The notes: generated from the sequence alone by a model not told the origin. A DNA stretch of 64,000 bases from Glebionis coronaria (GCA_025667525.1 CM046876.1:21663224-21727223); one strand, 5' to 3'. Positions 1-12,726 are shown, counted from the stretch's first letter. Made by a program: numbers and translations.

Positions 1-120
1 TTACGCAAAGCAAGCTCTTATCAACAACCCAAGACATTACGATGCTACCAAACTAGGAAAGGTGTTAGGTCCTAATAAGTGTGTAAACACTTATCTTTTT
101 ACCACTTAAAACAAGAAAAA

Positions 121-494
121 ACCAAACCTAAATGTGCATTTAATATCGTAAAAGTCGGAATTATGCGTGGTTTTGTGTTTTTGTGTGAAATTGGTACAAA
201 AGATCATAAATGAAGAAAACACGGGATTTCACAGTCATTTATCAAAGAAAAAATGTCAAAGATAAATTCAAAGGACCAAAAGTGCCAAAAGAATGAAGTT
301 TGGAGAAACCAAACCTAAATGTGCATTTAATATCGTAAAAGTCGGAATTACGCGTGGTTTTGTGTTTTTGTGTGAAATAGGTACAAAAGATCATAAATGA
401 AGAAAACACGGGATTTCACATTCATTTATCAAAGAAAAAATGTCAAAGATAAAGTCAAAGGACCAAAAGTGCCAAAAGAATGAAGTTTTGAGAG
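121..494 (+). repeat. Two-copy tandem duplication, 187-bp period
   Basis: The block starting ACCAAACCTAAATGTGC at 121 recurs at 308 and both copies run to GAATGAAGTTT (about 302 and 489) with only a few differences. It covers the U3 region that in Athila-2 carries the lysine-rich ORF. The reading frame is lost here. Confidence 0.85.
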
Positions 495-822
495 CTAAGG
501 ATGAAGATTTAACGAAACTTCAAGCTTAAAATCAAGAAATGCAAACAACAAGGACCAATTATGCCATTCTCCAAAGTTATCCATTAACAAACAACATGGA
601 ACAATAAAAGAGCGCAAAGTTACGAAGCCCACGGTCCCGACCTCGCGTCGTAACTCCTCACGGTTTATTTTCTCTGATTTTTTTAAAGTTTATTAAGTTT
701 TAAAATTAAATAAATAGTTTTAAATAATTAAATAATATAAAATTATAAATATAAATATTTCCGAAAATTAATAAATATAAAAATAAAATAAAGTTTTTTT
801 TAAAAATTTAAATTAAATTTTC

Positions 823-854
<32 letters not shown>

Positions 855-878
855 TAAAATAAACTAGTTCAAATAAAA

Positions 879-959
879 GGTGTAGCTTCCAAGCAAAAAT
901 GTGTAGTCTCCAAACAAAAGGTGTAGTCTCCAAGTAAAAGGTGTAGCCTCCAAGCAAAA
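879..959 (+). repeat. Four 20-bp tandem copies upstream of TATA
   Basis: GGTGTAGYYTCCAAGYAAAA is repeated four times with small changes, ending about 40 bp before the TATA box at 1000. The position suggests an LTR enhancer-like repeat. The function is inferred from position only. Confidence 0.75.
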
Positions 960-999
960 ATATGAAGGAAATGACTAAAATACCCCACTTGTAGGTACT

Positions 1000-1007
1000 T
1001 ATATAAA
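1000..1007 (+). promoter_or_regulatory. TATA box of the LTR relic
   Basis: TATATAAA lies in a U3-like setting just after a four-copy 20-bp repeat and before a T-rich stretch. It fits the retrotransposon promoter; no transcript evidence is available. Confidence 0.5.
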
Positions 1008-2623
1008 GCCCCCATCTCATTGTATTTGTATATTTTTTTTCATTTAGTGTAGTTTTCACATAGTAGTTTTAATCTTGTATTTTAAATTCTCTCAAGCTTT
1101 GTACTTAGCTTATTCATTAAGGTTTTTTAATATTAATAAAATTCAACTTTTAGCTTATTCTCTTAGCTTATTCTTATTCTTCCTTTCTTTTTATTTTCTT
1201 TATAATCTATCTTATTATTTGGGATAAGTTTTTATAACTTTTCCTAATAAGTTAGATTTATATTAAAGCTTGAAATAATTCATTTTATTTCAAGCTAATT
1301 GTTGCCTTATTTTCGTAAATCTAGCTTATTGTTAGAGTATTTATTTAATTAGCTTTTTAGTTTAATAAATCTCATAAGTTCTAAGCTTAGGCTTACAACT
1401 TATTTATAAGCTACCTTTTTATTTAATTGCTTTTAGTTTATTTCTATTAGTTTTTCTTAGATCTATAAATTTTAAGAATTAAAAATTAACTTTCATAAAA
1501 CCAAAAAAATAGTTAGATTTATTAGTTTTTTATACAAATTAATTTAGATCTATAAGTTTTAAGCTTAAAAATTAATATATTTTTATAAAACTAAAAAAAT
1601 ATTCTAGATCTATTAGTTCTATTTGAATCTCTTTATCATATAATAATTATTGCTTATCATCCTAACCTCTTATGTTTTCTTTAATCTTGGCGTATCAATC
1701 AATCACTTTTGAAGAGAAGCTCAAGGGTTGAATAGTTTTGGTTGATTAGTTGAATTAGTTAGAGCGTTTGGTGGGCGAAAGTTGTGTAGTTTTGGGTAAT
1801 TTGGGAGGCCGTGTACTTTATGGGCCAAATTCGAGTTTTGCTTTTGATAATTTTGGTATTGGGAGGCCGTGTACTTTACGGGCCATATTGTGTTGATTAT
1901 GTTGATGGTTGTTTGTTTAGAGCGTTTATCTTCGGACTACGGGTAATAGTTTTTCTCTTTTTAATTGCTAGCTTAATCGTTTAGTTTTATTAATTAGATC
2001 ATTATAGTTTAAATTGTTTTCAAAAATATATTTTTTTTCATAAAATCAGTTTAATTAGTTTTAAAAGTTATTATTTTTTTGAAATATAGATTTAAAGGTT
2101 TAAAAATTAGATTTCATTTAGATAAGCTTAGTATTAGTATAAAGTTTACACCTTTTTGAGATTATTAAGCTTATTTGTATATAAAGCTTCAAACTTTATC
2201 ATCTACGAGATTAATAAGCTAAAAAGGTTGAAGCTTTACGCTTTTTTTATGTTTATCTTTGTGATTTCATTTTTTGGGTCACTTTTACTTGTTATTACGT
2301 GCTTGCATTTAGTTTAATTTTGCATTTAGATTTATTATTAATTTCAATTATAGTTTATTCTTGTTGCATCTAGATCTAAATTTGTAGTTTAATTTTATTT
2401 TGCATTTTAGAGTAATTTTATGTGAATTAATTGCGCTGTAATTTTTATATATTCCTTAGCCTAAATAATTTTCCCCATCTTAGTTTAATTAGACAATAGA
2501 TACCAAGCAAGCTATTACTAACCAAGAACAATTAATCTTTACGTTAAATTTGGAAATCAATTCGAGTCGAGTCGAGGAAAAACGAATATACTAAAAAACA
2601 GTTATTAGGTTCACCCGATGTTC

Positions 2624-5591
2624 ATGATGATGTGGAATATATCCCACTTATGGAAGAGAATCGGTCAAAAATGCTTTCTAAATTTCCAAAACCATTTGAT
2701 TATGAACTCGCTTTAAACCACACAAGGACATTCTTTTCAAACAACCCAAAGTGTCATTGAGTGAAATTCCTAATACATCTCCTACACTTGTTGAACCGAA
2801 ATTACCTACGGAACTTCCAAAAGAGTTTCCACCGGTAAGTAAGGTGTTTACTGGCTTGCAAGAGCTACGACGAAATTTTGCAAGGTTTGATAAGGTCATT
2901 AAGGAACGTATGACTCCAACGGCACAAACCGAAGGGAATGGAATTTTGAACACACTAAAGCTGCGTTTCGTGATGAATTTGTTCCATTTGTGGACGATAT
3001 TAAAGCGGGGTTTAAATCTGTTGATCAAAACTTAACTTGCGAAATTAAAGACGTTCAAAGAGTTTTCTATGAAATGTACGATGCTTATGTGAAAATGTTA
3101 ATCGAGAAGGAAAAAGTTTTGAAATAAAATGACTGACTCTTGGAACAATTGATGTCGTTTGATATTGCGAATCTATATGTGAATAAGTTTGATGATGTGC
3201 ATGATCTCTGTGTGAATATTTTTGAGAATGTAAATGCTATGGTAGATAATCAACCTTGTCACGAATCTGACGCTGAATTTTTAAAGCTTCAAGATTCTTA
3301 TAATTCACTTTCAAAACGTTTTGATGAGCTTCAAAAACATTGTATATCTCTTAAAATAGAACAATAATCTAAACCTGAAACTCTTCAAATAAATAATGAT
3401 TATGAAAACAACGATCAGACGGTTGACAAGGTGATTAAGGCATTAGAGGAAGAGATTATGAGACTTAAGAGAGAGTCATCAACGGAAACTGTGAAATTGG
3501 AACTAGAGGCCGCAGAGCGTAAAAACCGTTCCTTGGAAAATAGAATCGTCTATTTTCTAGGGGAGCTTGAACGAGCAAAACAGGGATGTATGCAACTTTA
3601 TGGTTCACTAGAGAAAAGATTCGCTTTTAATGAAGCACATCATAAGTCACTTTTTGACCAACTAAATCAAAAGTCTACGGAAATGTCTGATTTAAATATT
3701 CAACTCATAGACAAAAAACATGGTTTTAGCTGAGTTAAAGGAGACACTTCAACTCAAAGGACAAAAAGTTGTTGATAACGCAGCTACAATCTCTGCACCG
3801 TCCTCTAGTGCTCCAAAAACCAACCAAGTGGTGATAAATCATAACCCGCTCCATAAGAACAACCCAGACACGTATGCTGATTATGTGAAGAACGCAATTA
3901 AGCATGTGCATCTAGCTTGGGATATTTTAGATGACCAATAAGAATCAGATCTCATAAACATTAACTATTACTCGGCTTATGTGTACATTGAGCGGGTCCA
4001 ATATTGCTTAGCATATCTCAATTACAGCGGTCAACCGGGTTCTGCACCACCCAAACAACAACCCATTGCCATTACTCCATTCAACAAAACCCCAAGAGCT
4101 AAACCTTCTCTAGGTACAACCAACAAGGAAAATTCAAAATCTGACACTAATGTTCCATTGCCTTCTACAGGAGTAAATGTTTCTACTAAGGCTAAAGGAT
4201 CTCAAGTCAAGAACGATAGGATCAAGCCTTCCACTAGTAGGACTATGAAGAAGAAAGTAGAAGTTCACCCTAGGAATGTTATTTCAAATTTGAATAAATT
4301 GAATCATGTAACTAAGACTAAAGGCCCTGCGGTTGTGCAGCAGCCTAGGCGCAAAGTGAATTCTGATTTAATATGTTGGAATTGTAATGAATGCATGTTT
4401 TCTCAGTGTCATGATTTATGCCTTGTTGATCACGTTAATGAAATGTATGCCATTAGGAACAACCTTGAATGGAGACCAACTGGGAAAACTCGTACCCAAG
4501 TTGGATGGCAATGGCGTCCCACTGGTAGGACCTTCACTATTAATAGAACTAAGTGCCCTTTAACTAGGAACACATCCACTGAAGTTAGGTCTTAGCGTCC
4601 TTTAAATAGGAACAATAGGACTAAAGTATGGAAAAAACACCATTTAATTAGGTATTCCCCTACAACTGTGCCTACCAGTGAAGAAATACCTTAGGATCTT
4701 AGACAACTAGAATATAAGCCGACAACTAGGAAGAAAATTTGGAAATCTAAGAAACCTTATGGTAGCAAATCTAAGATAATTTTATATGTACCTGCAAACA
4801 CAGAGGAACAATTAGATTCCGATACATCGTCTTTGTCTGCTGATATTTTTAGGTGGTCTAAATCATCCTCTGGTATTTGGACTTCGGTTTCTCAAAGCAC
4901 ATGACCGGAGATCGCTCTATGCTCAAAAATTTCATCAGCAAGTTTCTAGGAACGGTTAAATTTGGTAATGACCACATTGCAAAGATCATGGGTTATGGTG
5001 AATATCATATTGGGAATGTTACGATTTCTCGGGTATATTATGTGGAAGGACTCGGTCATAATTTATTCTCGGTTGGACAGTTTTGTGATTCAAACCTTGA
5101 GGTTGCTTTTCGACAACATACCTGCTTCATCCGTGATTTGGAAGGAAAAGATTTGTTAAAAGGATTTCGAGGGGATATTCTACACATTGTCCATACAAAA
5201 CATGATGGCCGCTTCTCCCGTATGTCTTCTCTCCAAAGCATCTAAGACTATGTCATGGTTATAGCATCGGTGTTTGTCTCATCTTAATTTTGATGCTATT
5301 AATCATTTGGCTAAAAACGAACTTGTGCGTGGTCTTCCAAAGCTCAAGTTTAACAAAGATAATTTATGTTCAACGTGTTCATTGGGGAAAAGCACCAAGA
5401 AATCTTATAAACCCAAAGCCGAAGACACCAACCAAGAAAAACTATATCTTTTGCACATGGATCTTTGTGGGCCAATGCGTACGACAAGTGTGAACGGTAA
5501 AAAATACGTCCTCGTTATTGTGGATGATTTTTTAAGGTTTACATGGGTAAAGTTATTAAAGACCAAGGATGAGGTACCGATTTATATTATC
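2624..5591 (+). pseudogene. Copia-1 polyprotein, 5' half (gag side, protease, start of integrase)
   Basis: This is the broken 5' half of a Ty1/Copia polyprotein. From 2751 to about 3940 a charged, coiled-coil-like region is spread over several frames. From 3981 to 4595 comes a basic linker with CWNCNEC and WRPTG motifs. The protease follows at 4877: the motif expected as DSGxSKHMTG reads DFGFSKHMTG, so the active-site serine is gone. The integrase zinc region (CSTCSLGKS) is at 5274-5400 and the first catalytic Asp is in LLHMDLCGPM near 5460. The frame stops at the Athila-1 insertion and continues at 13636. The region has several stops and frame changes and is non-functional. The 5' LTR of this element was not identified. 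Confidence 0.8.
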
Positions 5592-5596
5592 AAGTT
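5592..5596. repeat. Target-site duplication of Athila-1 (left)
   Basis: AAGTT occurs here and at 13631-13635, exactly outside the two LTR ends. Removing the element and one copy makes the Copia-1 integrase codons continuous (IIKF followed by LKMI). Confidence 0.93.
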
Positions 5597-5939
5597 TAAT
5601 ACTCGTGTTTTTACTAGTTGAAAAGTTCGTTTTCTCGGTATCTCTTCGAATTGATCTCTGGTTAATTGTGCAACTCAGTTGTTCTTGGTGGAATAAAAAG
5701 GGAATGGTCGTCGTTGTCTACACAAATTAAAAATAAAGACTTAGAAAGATAAAATTAAAGACGGTAAAAGGAAACAACAATGAAAGATTAAAACTTGACG
5801 AAAAGTGAATTACGAGAAATTAAAAGAAATAAAGGTAAATAACTCAAACTAAAACATAAACTAAAAGGAAAGGAAAGTAAAAGTGCAAATAAAGAAAAAG
5901 GCGAGAAAAATAAAGCTTAAAACTAAAAAGTGGAAAACA

Positions 5940-6375
5940 TTCATTCGGAATAAACCAGTTCATTCGGAATATGTCACTTATCCGGAATAAACTATTTGAT
6001 TCGGAATAAAAGTTTGATCCGGAATAAAAAGAGAAAAGAAGTTGATCCGGAATAAAAAGAGAAAAGAAGTTGATCCGGAATAAAAAGAGAACAGAAGTTG
6101 ATCCAGAATAAGGGGCTTGATCCGGAATAACCAATATTCCGGATGAAACAACTTGATCTAGAATAATCAATATTCCGGATGAAACAACTTGATCCAGAAT
6201 AATCAAATATTCCGCATGAAGAGTTTGATCCGGAATAATCAAATATTCCGCATGAAGAGTTTGATCCGGAATAATCAAATATTCCGCATGAAGAGCTTGA
6301 TCCGGAATAAATAATTATTCCGAATGAAGTACAAAGAAAGCAGTTGATCCGGAATAAGAAGCTGATTCGGAATAT
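5940..6375 (-). repeat. TTCCGG short-repeat array in Athila-1 3' LTR
   Basis: About 18 imperfect copies of GATCCGGAATAA or ATTCGGAATA (plus-strand reading) occur 20-30 bp apart, some paired as inverted AATATTCCGGATGAA. The array lies downstream of the LTR TATA box on the transcribed strand, so it would be in R/U5 RNA. The 5' LTR of the same element lacks it; Athila-2 has the same kind of array in both LTRs. Confidence 0.85.
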
Positions 6376-6815
6376 CTGGGAAAGAAGCAGTAACTTAAGC
6401 GAAGAACAGGGGAATGAACAACAACACACGAATTTAACCAAATCTAAACAAGATAAACCAAAAGATTAAACAAAACTAATCAATAAACACTCACTAATGA
6501 TAAACCAACAATCCGAATAAATAAAATCAACAAATAACACCAAGAAATCAAAAACCCACTTAATCTAAAACCATAAAAAATCAAGAACATGTACAATAAA
6601 GATGAAGAACAAATCAAACAAGAAAGGTAGAAGGAGATTAACAATAAATTGAAGATTCAAGAACAATAAAAGAAAACTTACTTGGAAATTAAATGAATTA
6701 AAGGTGCAATACAATGAATTAAAGGTGCATAAATTTAAAGTGCAAGGTAAATGAAAATGGTGGAAGTGGTGGTTTGTCAAGCCACCCAACAAGAATGAAA
6801 TGTATCTAGTCTAAT

Positions 6816-6825
6816 CTATATATAG
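6816..6825 (-). promoter_or_regulatory. TATA box of Athila-1 3' LTR
   Basis: CTATATATAG on the minus strand, at the equivalent place to TATATATA in the Athila-2 LTRs. It separates U3 (right) from the transcribed R region (left). Confidence 0.5.
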
Positions 6826-6984
6826 TGGAGGATTAGGGAGTGCTTAGGAAGCTTCCTCCCTCTTTCATCTTTTCTTAATTGCATGCTTTAGTCCTTGATC
6901 TTCTTAATCCTTTGTTAATCTTCTTAATACTTGGACTTTAATGACTTTGTCTCGGGATTTCTTTGAACTCGTTTTGACATTTCT

Positions 6985-7176
6985 TCATAAATAAGACTTG
7001 AGTTCTTCGGCTTTCAGTAAACTTCCGTCTTTTGACTTTTTCTTCGATAAATCTTCAGAATTGGTCTTGGACTTCCGTTCTTTTTGCACTCTTGACTTCT
7101 TGACTTCGTCTTTCGTCTTTTTCTTCGATAAAAGCTCGTGAATGCCCGTGTTTTCTCCACTTTTCACCTTTTCGTC
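6985..7176 (-). other. Lysine-rich U3 frame behind an acceptor-like site (3' LTR)
   Basis: On the minus strand a T-rich stretch ending TTTAG (AG at 7178-7177) is followed by an open frame of about 63 codons with GENTG, LSKKKTK, KERKSK and LSKKKSKDGS. There is no ATG at its start; the frame opens at the acceptor-like site. The same frame exists in the 5' LTR and in both Athila-2 LTRs, where an ATG is present. It is very basic and lacks a recognised domain. It may be real (spliced, expressed from the 3' LTR) or a by-product of LTR conservation. Confidence 0.35.
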
Positions 7177-7298
7177 CTAAATCATAACAAAAACACAAAC
7201 CACGCATAATTCCGACATAAATGACACAAAATACACGTTTTGGCTCGGTTATTATTGTATTTAAGTGGTAAAAAGGATGAGTGTTTACACACCTATCA

Positions 7299-9401
7299 AA
7301 TCCCCTACACTTGACCATTGCAATGTCCTCATGCAATGCACTAGTTACAAAGCACGTTTACATTTTTCATCATATTCAATCCACATTGGCCTTTATTAAA
7401 GAGATAGAAAATTATAAACATAAAGAAATAAAAAACATACCTTCGGGTTTTGGAAATGTCATGAATAATCATCATCCTCAAGTTTTCACTTTCTCCACAT
7501 TGGCCTTTATTGTTATTATAAGTTAGCAAACTAACACGAACTCATGTGGGCCAATTATTCACTTAGACTCCCTTATTCCTAGGTGTATCTCTTATTTTTT
7601 ATTATTGTCTTGAATGATCACGAGGATGCATTGTTGACTTATTTCGATAGTTTATTAGGCCGAAAATAAAGTGAACGATTTAATCAATAGTTAGCTAAAG
7701 GACAAAATCTTTTAAAAACTGCTTCTCGGGACCTCAAAAAGTTCATATCTTGGCATAACTCGCTTCGCGATTTGAGACCTTTCTCGGACCGATATTTGGC
7801 AGCGACTTCATACTTCAAACCTTGAGAGACGTTCATGAAATAATGGTCTTCTCTTCATATAGGAATTTCTTCACTTGATGTTTTGAGAGATTCATACTTG
7901 GACCACGACTTCTTCATTTTTCTCCAATCTTTATTTGGGATTTTGATATACAACGATCCGCCTCCTTTTTGGACTTGGCTTTATTTATCCTTATACCTTG
8001 TTAGGGCCTTTTCGGATAGACTTCTCCATGACTTTTGGGGAGTTTTTGCTTTTCGTCGTGTGTCTCGATCCTTCATATTGATCTTTGATAAATGATTCTT
8101 CACATCACTTTGGATCTTTAGCAACAAAATGTAGCCCTCATGTCTTGTTAGGACCTTTTCGGACTCGCCAATCTTCGCATCCCGCTTCAATAAGTTATGC
8201 CTTGGCTATGAACTCTAATCCATACCGAGCAACTTTTAAACGATCTTGGGCTAGAAGCTAAGTAACTTTTCAAATCGTACAACCTTATTTATTGCAGATA
8301 AATTTATTAGCAAGCGATAGGAGAATAGGCTTATAATTAACTCACATAAATTCACGAAAGAATACCAAACTTATAATTGACTCTATCATCTCTCGTTCTC
8401 CACAGTTTAAATCTCAAGTAATGAGACTCGTGGATGCTTAGCCTATTAAATCAAAGTTTTGGGTTTTCGAGTCGACTATAGGATCTTGCAAATTCTTAGA
8501 CTTTTTCAAGTTTAGAAATCGCGTTTTAAAGTTCCCTTGATAAACAACTCTCTAGGATCAATTATAGGAACTTGCGAAAAGTTCTTGTTCTTAACCCGTG
8601 TGAGTTAAGACTTTCGCGTTTTATAGCTCCCTATATAAAGGCCTAGCAAAACTTGACTTAAACACGTTAAGGATACTAGCTAGAGTAAACTTAGATAAGT
8701 AAACTCGGGTTGAGTCAAAAGATTCACAACGTTTGAAAATTAAAAACCACCTTATTAAAAATTTATTCTAGCAAAGAAAGAAAATAACTATACAAAGGTA
8801 AAAAATAATAGGCCAAAATAGATCAAAAATTTTGAAAAATGTCGAAAAATTGAATTTCCGGTTAAAATGAGGACAAATACAAGGAAAAGACCACTTAACT
8901 TCGATAGAAGTCCCCCCTACACTTAATATAAACATTGTCCTCAATGTTTAAGCATGTGGGAGTAAAATCCCCTACACTTAGGACATTGTGCACTTTGTTT
9001 AAATCTCGCTAAGGAAGAGACAACTAAAGAGATTCCTATTTTAATATTGGAAAATATAAAATAGTGAATCGAAAAGAGTTTAGGATAGAACCGGGAAGAA
9101 GGGAACACGGAATCACGGGTCGTCAAAAGTCATCAAGAGTGGATCATTGAGCGCTCGAATCCATGAATAGAAGAAGAGAGGAAATAGCACACACCAACGG
9201 GTCTCCCCTACACTTAGGATAAAGATAGCTAAAAGATAGATACATGGGTGGCCTCCCAAGAAGCGCTTGATTTTTGTTAACCGAGTCGTGAGCCTGACTC
9301 GACCTTGATTACCATAGGAAGAAGCATGAAACATATCCACCGGGATCAAAGACATAGTTTTCGTCCATCAAATAGCACAAGCTTAAGGCGAACAAGGCAA
9401 G
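7299..9401 (-). other. Athila-1 non-coding 3' region with repeated polypurine tracts
   Basis: No credible ORF. Much of it aligns by eye with the non-coding 3' region of Athila-2 (50461-52385). AAGTGTAGGGG-type tracts occur on the minus strand at 7299-7315 (the true one, next to the LTR), 8911-8926, 8967-8980 and 9203-9216. The GAGTCGTGAGCCTGACTCG block near 9280 corresponds to the sequence just after the integrase in Athila-2, marking where pol was lost. Confidence 0.75.
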
Positions 9402-12400
9402 CTAAAGAAGAGTAGGCAAGGTTCCCTTAAGCAAAGATGGAGCACGGTGGAAGCAAGGGTGAAGTGGTGCAAGAAGATTTCCATAAGTTCCAAAGATATT
9501 TCCTTTTATTTCATCAAACGGATACTGAGATGGCTGAAAAACATCAATACCGGGGTCGAACACCTTTTCCTTTAAGGGAAAATAGCACTCAGGCTCAGCA
9601 GAATGTGAAGATGATCCGCGAAGAAGATGCACAACCTCGTCCACAGAAGGTGGACAAAGAGGTGTTAACTCATACGTGCTGCGGATGGTGGTGTCGTCCG
9701 GTTGCTTCTCCTTTGAAAGAATTTTCTTCAAATCCAAAGTAGGATCAAGGCGATAATCATCAAAATCTAAAGGAGGAGCATCACTCTCATGAGGGAAGTA
9801 AGTATTGAGAAAAGTAGAGAAGTCTTCCTCAAAAGAGTAATCATCCAAAGTAGGATTAAGCATGGATGGCAGAGGATCTTCATCATGTGAAGAATCACTC
9901 GATAGAGTATCGACCTCATCAAAATCGTCGAAAGTGGGCATCTCGGGATACTCGGAAGTAAGGTCATCATAATCATCCGTATCTGAGCTAGAATCATCAT
10001 CATAAGCATCAAAGATCGGTGGAGATTCATAAATGGGAGAAGGTTCCAAATTGGAGAGAGAATCATCCACATCATCTTGAAAAAGTGGATTATCAATGCA
10101 AGACTCGAATAGAGGATTGTTGTAGATGACAAAATCATCGAGCACATTAATCATATTCGCGGATTCTCGTCCATAGGATTTGCTTGTAAGCTTCTCCATT
10201 TTGAACACTTGTGCATCATCCCCGACTCTTAAAATTAATTCACCTTCGGCAACATCAACTAAAGCTCGTCCGGTTCTCAAGAATGGCCGACCAAGTATTA
10301 AAGGAATAGGAGGGTCCATTTCATAATCAACAACAACAAAGTCGATCGGAAAAGTGATGGTGCCAACTGTAATGAACACGTCTTCGGCAATACCAACGGG
10401 GTAAGCGAGAGTGCGATTTGCAAGCTCAAGGGTCATCTTTGTTGGAGTAAGGTCGGGTAATGATAGTGTTTTCCAAACACTTAATGGCATGAGATTTATA
10501 CTGGCCCCGAGATCAGCTAGGGCAGTAAATTCTTCGGTTTTGTTAAAGATGCAAGGCAACACAAAACGACCGGGATCTCCAAGTTTTTCCGGAAGTTCTT
10601 TAAGAATAACTGCAGAACAGTTTTCATTTAAGCGTGTGTTGGCGAGCTTAATCAACTTCTCCTTCTTGTTAAGCAATTCCTTGAATGCTTTGACAAATTT
10701 CGGCATGTGGATAAGTGCTTCAACAAGGCTAATGTTGAAAGTCATTTGAGAGATCATTTTCAAATAATTCGACACTTGAATGTCATCCTTTGTGTGCATT
10801 TTGGTCTACCTAAGCGAGATGGATAAGGAATATTGGGGTTGGGTGGTGAAGGTGTAGAAGGTAAAGGTTGAGATGTTGAAGGGTTCTTCTTGGGGACATC
10901 GTCATGACGAGCCGGAGACGGTAATGGTGTACTAATACTAGGTGTGGGAGGAGTAGGGATAAATGGTGGTGGAGGAGGTGTAGATGATGGGGGCGGGATA
11001 TGTGGTCCTACTATGGTAACTCCACTACGGGTAGTAATAGCACTCACATTTGCTCGCGGATTGGTGACGGTGTTTGAAGGTAGATAACTCGAAGTAGAAG
11101 GTTGAGTCGTGGGCAAGAAACTAGCTAACATATTCTTTATATCATTCGTTTGATTGCTGAAGGAGGATTGGATATTATCTCAAAGCTCGGATCTTATGTC
11201 ATTCCCTTGCTTGGTAATATCCCCTTTCAAATTGATAATTTGGCTCTGTAGATTCTTGATTTGCTCACCTTGGGTTCTCATCAAAGCTTCAACATCCAGA
11301 TTCATGGGTGGGGCTTGTTGAGCGGGTGGGTGATAAGGATTAGAAGCTCGAGGTGGGATTTGGTTGCTTCTATTGTAGTTGTTTGTGGGGTTTTGGTTTT
11401 GAGGAGAAAAACTGGGTGAAAGGTAGTTGTTTGACCGGTAACTCAACAAATTTCTATCCCCTTGAGGTCGAGCTTGGTAATTTTCCGGTGAATAATTACC
11501 ATAAGCTGCATACACATTTTCCGGATTTCCTTGAGTAGAAGGACAATCAGTGTATGAGTGTGGACCGCCGCATGTTTCACAAGGATTGGCAACCGCTTTA
11601 ACTTGTTGTTGTTGTTGGTTTGTAGCAAGAAGAAAAATATTTTTGTTCATTTCGGTCATCATGCGGGTGAATTCGGTCATATAAGGGTTTGCTAAAGTAG
11701 AAGAAACATTGACTCTCGGGTTGTTCCTTGAAGAAGCGGAGGAATCCCAGTTTTTATGATGAGTAGTCATGTTCTCAATAAGCTCTCTACACTCCTCGGG
11801 TCTTCTTTTCATAAATGTGCCACCGGCGGCTGCATTTATCGTATCACGATCACGAAAAGTCAATCCGTTGTAGAAAGTATCAATTAAGGTCACAGGGAGC
11901 ATGTTGTGGTTTGGGCAACGATCGATCAAGACATTATATCTTTCCCAAGCATCAAAGAGAGATTCATCGGGTTCTTGCATGAAACCGCTGATTTGATTGC
12001 GAAGGCTCGTGACCATGGATGGTGGAAAAGCGCGACAAAAAGCGTTGAGTCATGTCATCACAAGTATGAATGGAATTCTTCGGGAGACGATCAAACCATT
12101 TCTCGGCGTGATGTGATAAAGTATGTGGAAAGAGTTGTAGGCGAAGAACATCCATTGTGGCACCGGTGCACTTCATGCTTTGAGTGATTGTAATGAACTT
12201 GTCGAGGTGTTTGTTGGCATCATTATCAGGCATTCCTCTGAATAGATTAGTTTGCACTTGCTGAATCATGTGGTGCTTCAACGAAAACTCCAGAGCCGTG
12301 ATTTGCATCGGCGCAATCGGTCCTCCTCGTCCAAACATGGTAGGTTGACAAAGCTCCTCCATTGTCCGAAGATCGGGTTGTGGAAGAACATTGTTGTTAT

Positions 12401-12494
12401 TGTTGAGGTGCGGTGGATTATTGTTGTTAACACCTGCCATAACTAAATCTTCTCGAGTCTCGGGATCTTGATAATTAGAAGATCTAGTACGCAT
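9402..12494 (-). pseudogene. gag: Athila-1 gag and protease, broken
   Basis: The start is placed at MRTRSS (12494), directly downstream of an acceptor-like TTTGTAGG. Capsid-like segments are QLFPHTLSHHAEKWF and DAWERYNVLIDRCP. A zinc-finger-like CETCGGPHSYTDC is near 11560. The linker is proline- and glutamine-rich. The aspartic protease has LADLGAS at about 10515 and GRPFLRTGRA at about 10270. The C-terminal 200 residues are strikingly acidic (runs of D, E and S) and carry no RT motif. Breaks: a frameshift near 12030 between the capsid segments, an in-frame TGA at 11180-11182, and a frameshift near 10795 before the protease. The protease-to-end frame (10799-9402) is itself open for 465 codons. 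Confidence 0.82.
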
Positions 12495-12726
12495 ACACCT
12501 ACAAAGGCAAAAGAAAACAATACCAAACGCAAAGACAATATATATACACAATAAAAATAAAATCTTTTTGGATTTTTGAAATTTTTTAATTTTTATGGAT
12601 TTTTAACAATTTTTAATTTTTATGATTTTTTTTTGAAATTTTTAAGCAAGAAAAGTAACGCTCACGAATGAACGGATCCCAAAAAGCAACGCGTCTCTCA
12701 CTGAAAACCGTTAATCTTTACGAAAA

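Larger units (their letters stand above)
75..2580 (+). repeat. Athila-type LTR relic
   Basis: The sequence from the TAATAAGTGTG start at 75 matches the first 300 bp of the Athila-2 LTRs (42748 and 52386), including the GGAATTATGCGTGG block and the AAAACACGGG block. The tail (2490-2570, CCAAGAAC and AATCAATTCGA) resembles the Athila-2 LTR end. It has a TATA box at 1000 and two local duplications. No tRNA-Asp primer site follows, and Copia-like coding begins about 50 bp later, so this is not an intact 5' LTR. The right edge is approximate. The rest is AT-rich non-coding DNA, including a (TAT)n microsatellite near 825-857 and a duplicated block of about 30 bp containing GGGAGGCCGTGTACTTTA at 1804 and 1860. 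Confidence 0.6.
5597..7298 (-). repeat. Athila-1 3' LTR (long form, 1702 bp)
   Basis: On the minus strand it starts TGATAGGTGTGTAAACAC directly after the polypurine tract and ends at the AAGTT duplication. Its first 560 bp (U3, 7298 to about 6736) are nearly identical to the 5' LTR. The remaining 1140 bp are not: they contain a TTCCGG repeat array absent from the other LTR and look more like the Athila-2 LTR. The terminal bases on the left are TA rather than the expected TG. Confidence 0.88.

Noticed and set aside
1..74. Flank left of the LTR relic as a primer or polypurine site
   Set aside because: GGTGTTAGGTCC is not purine-rich enough and no target duplication could be found.
9437..9742. 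Plus-strand ORF of 101 codons
   Set aside because: Antisense shadow of the Athila-1 gag-protease frame.
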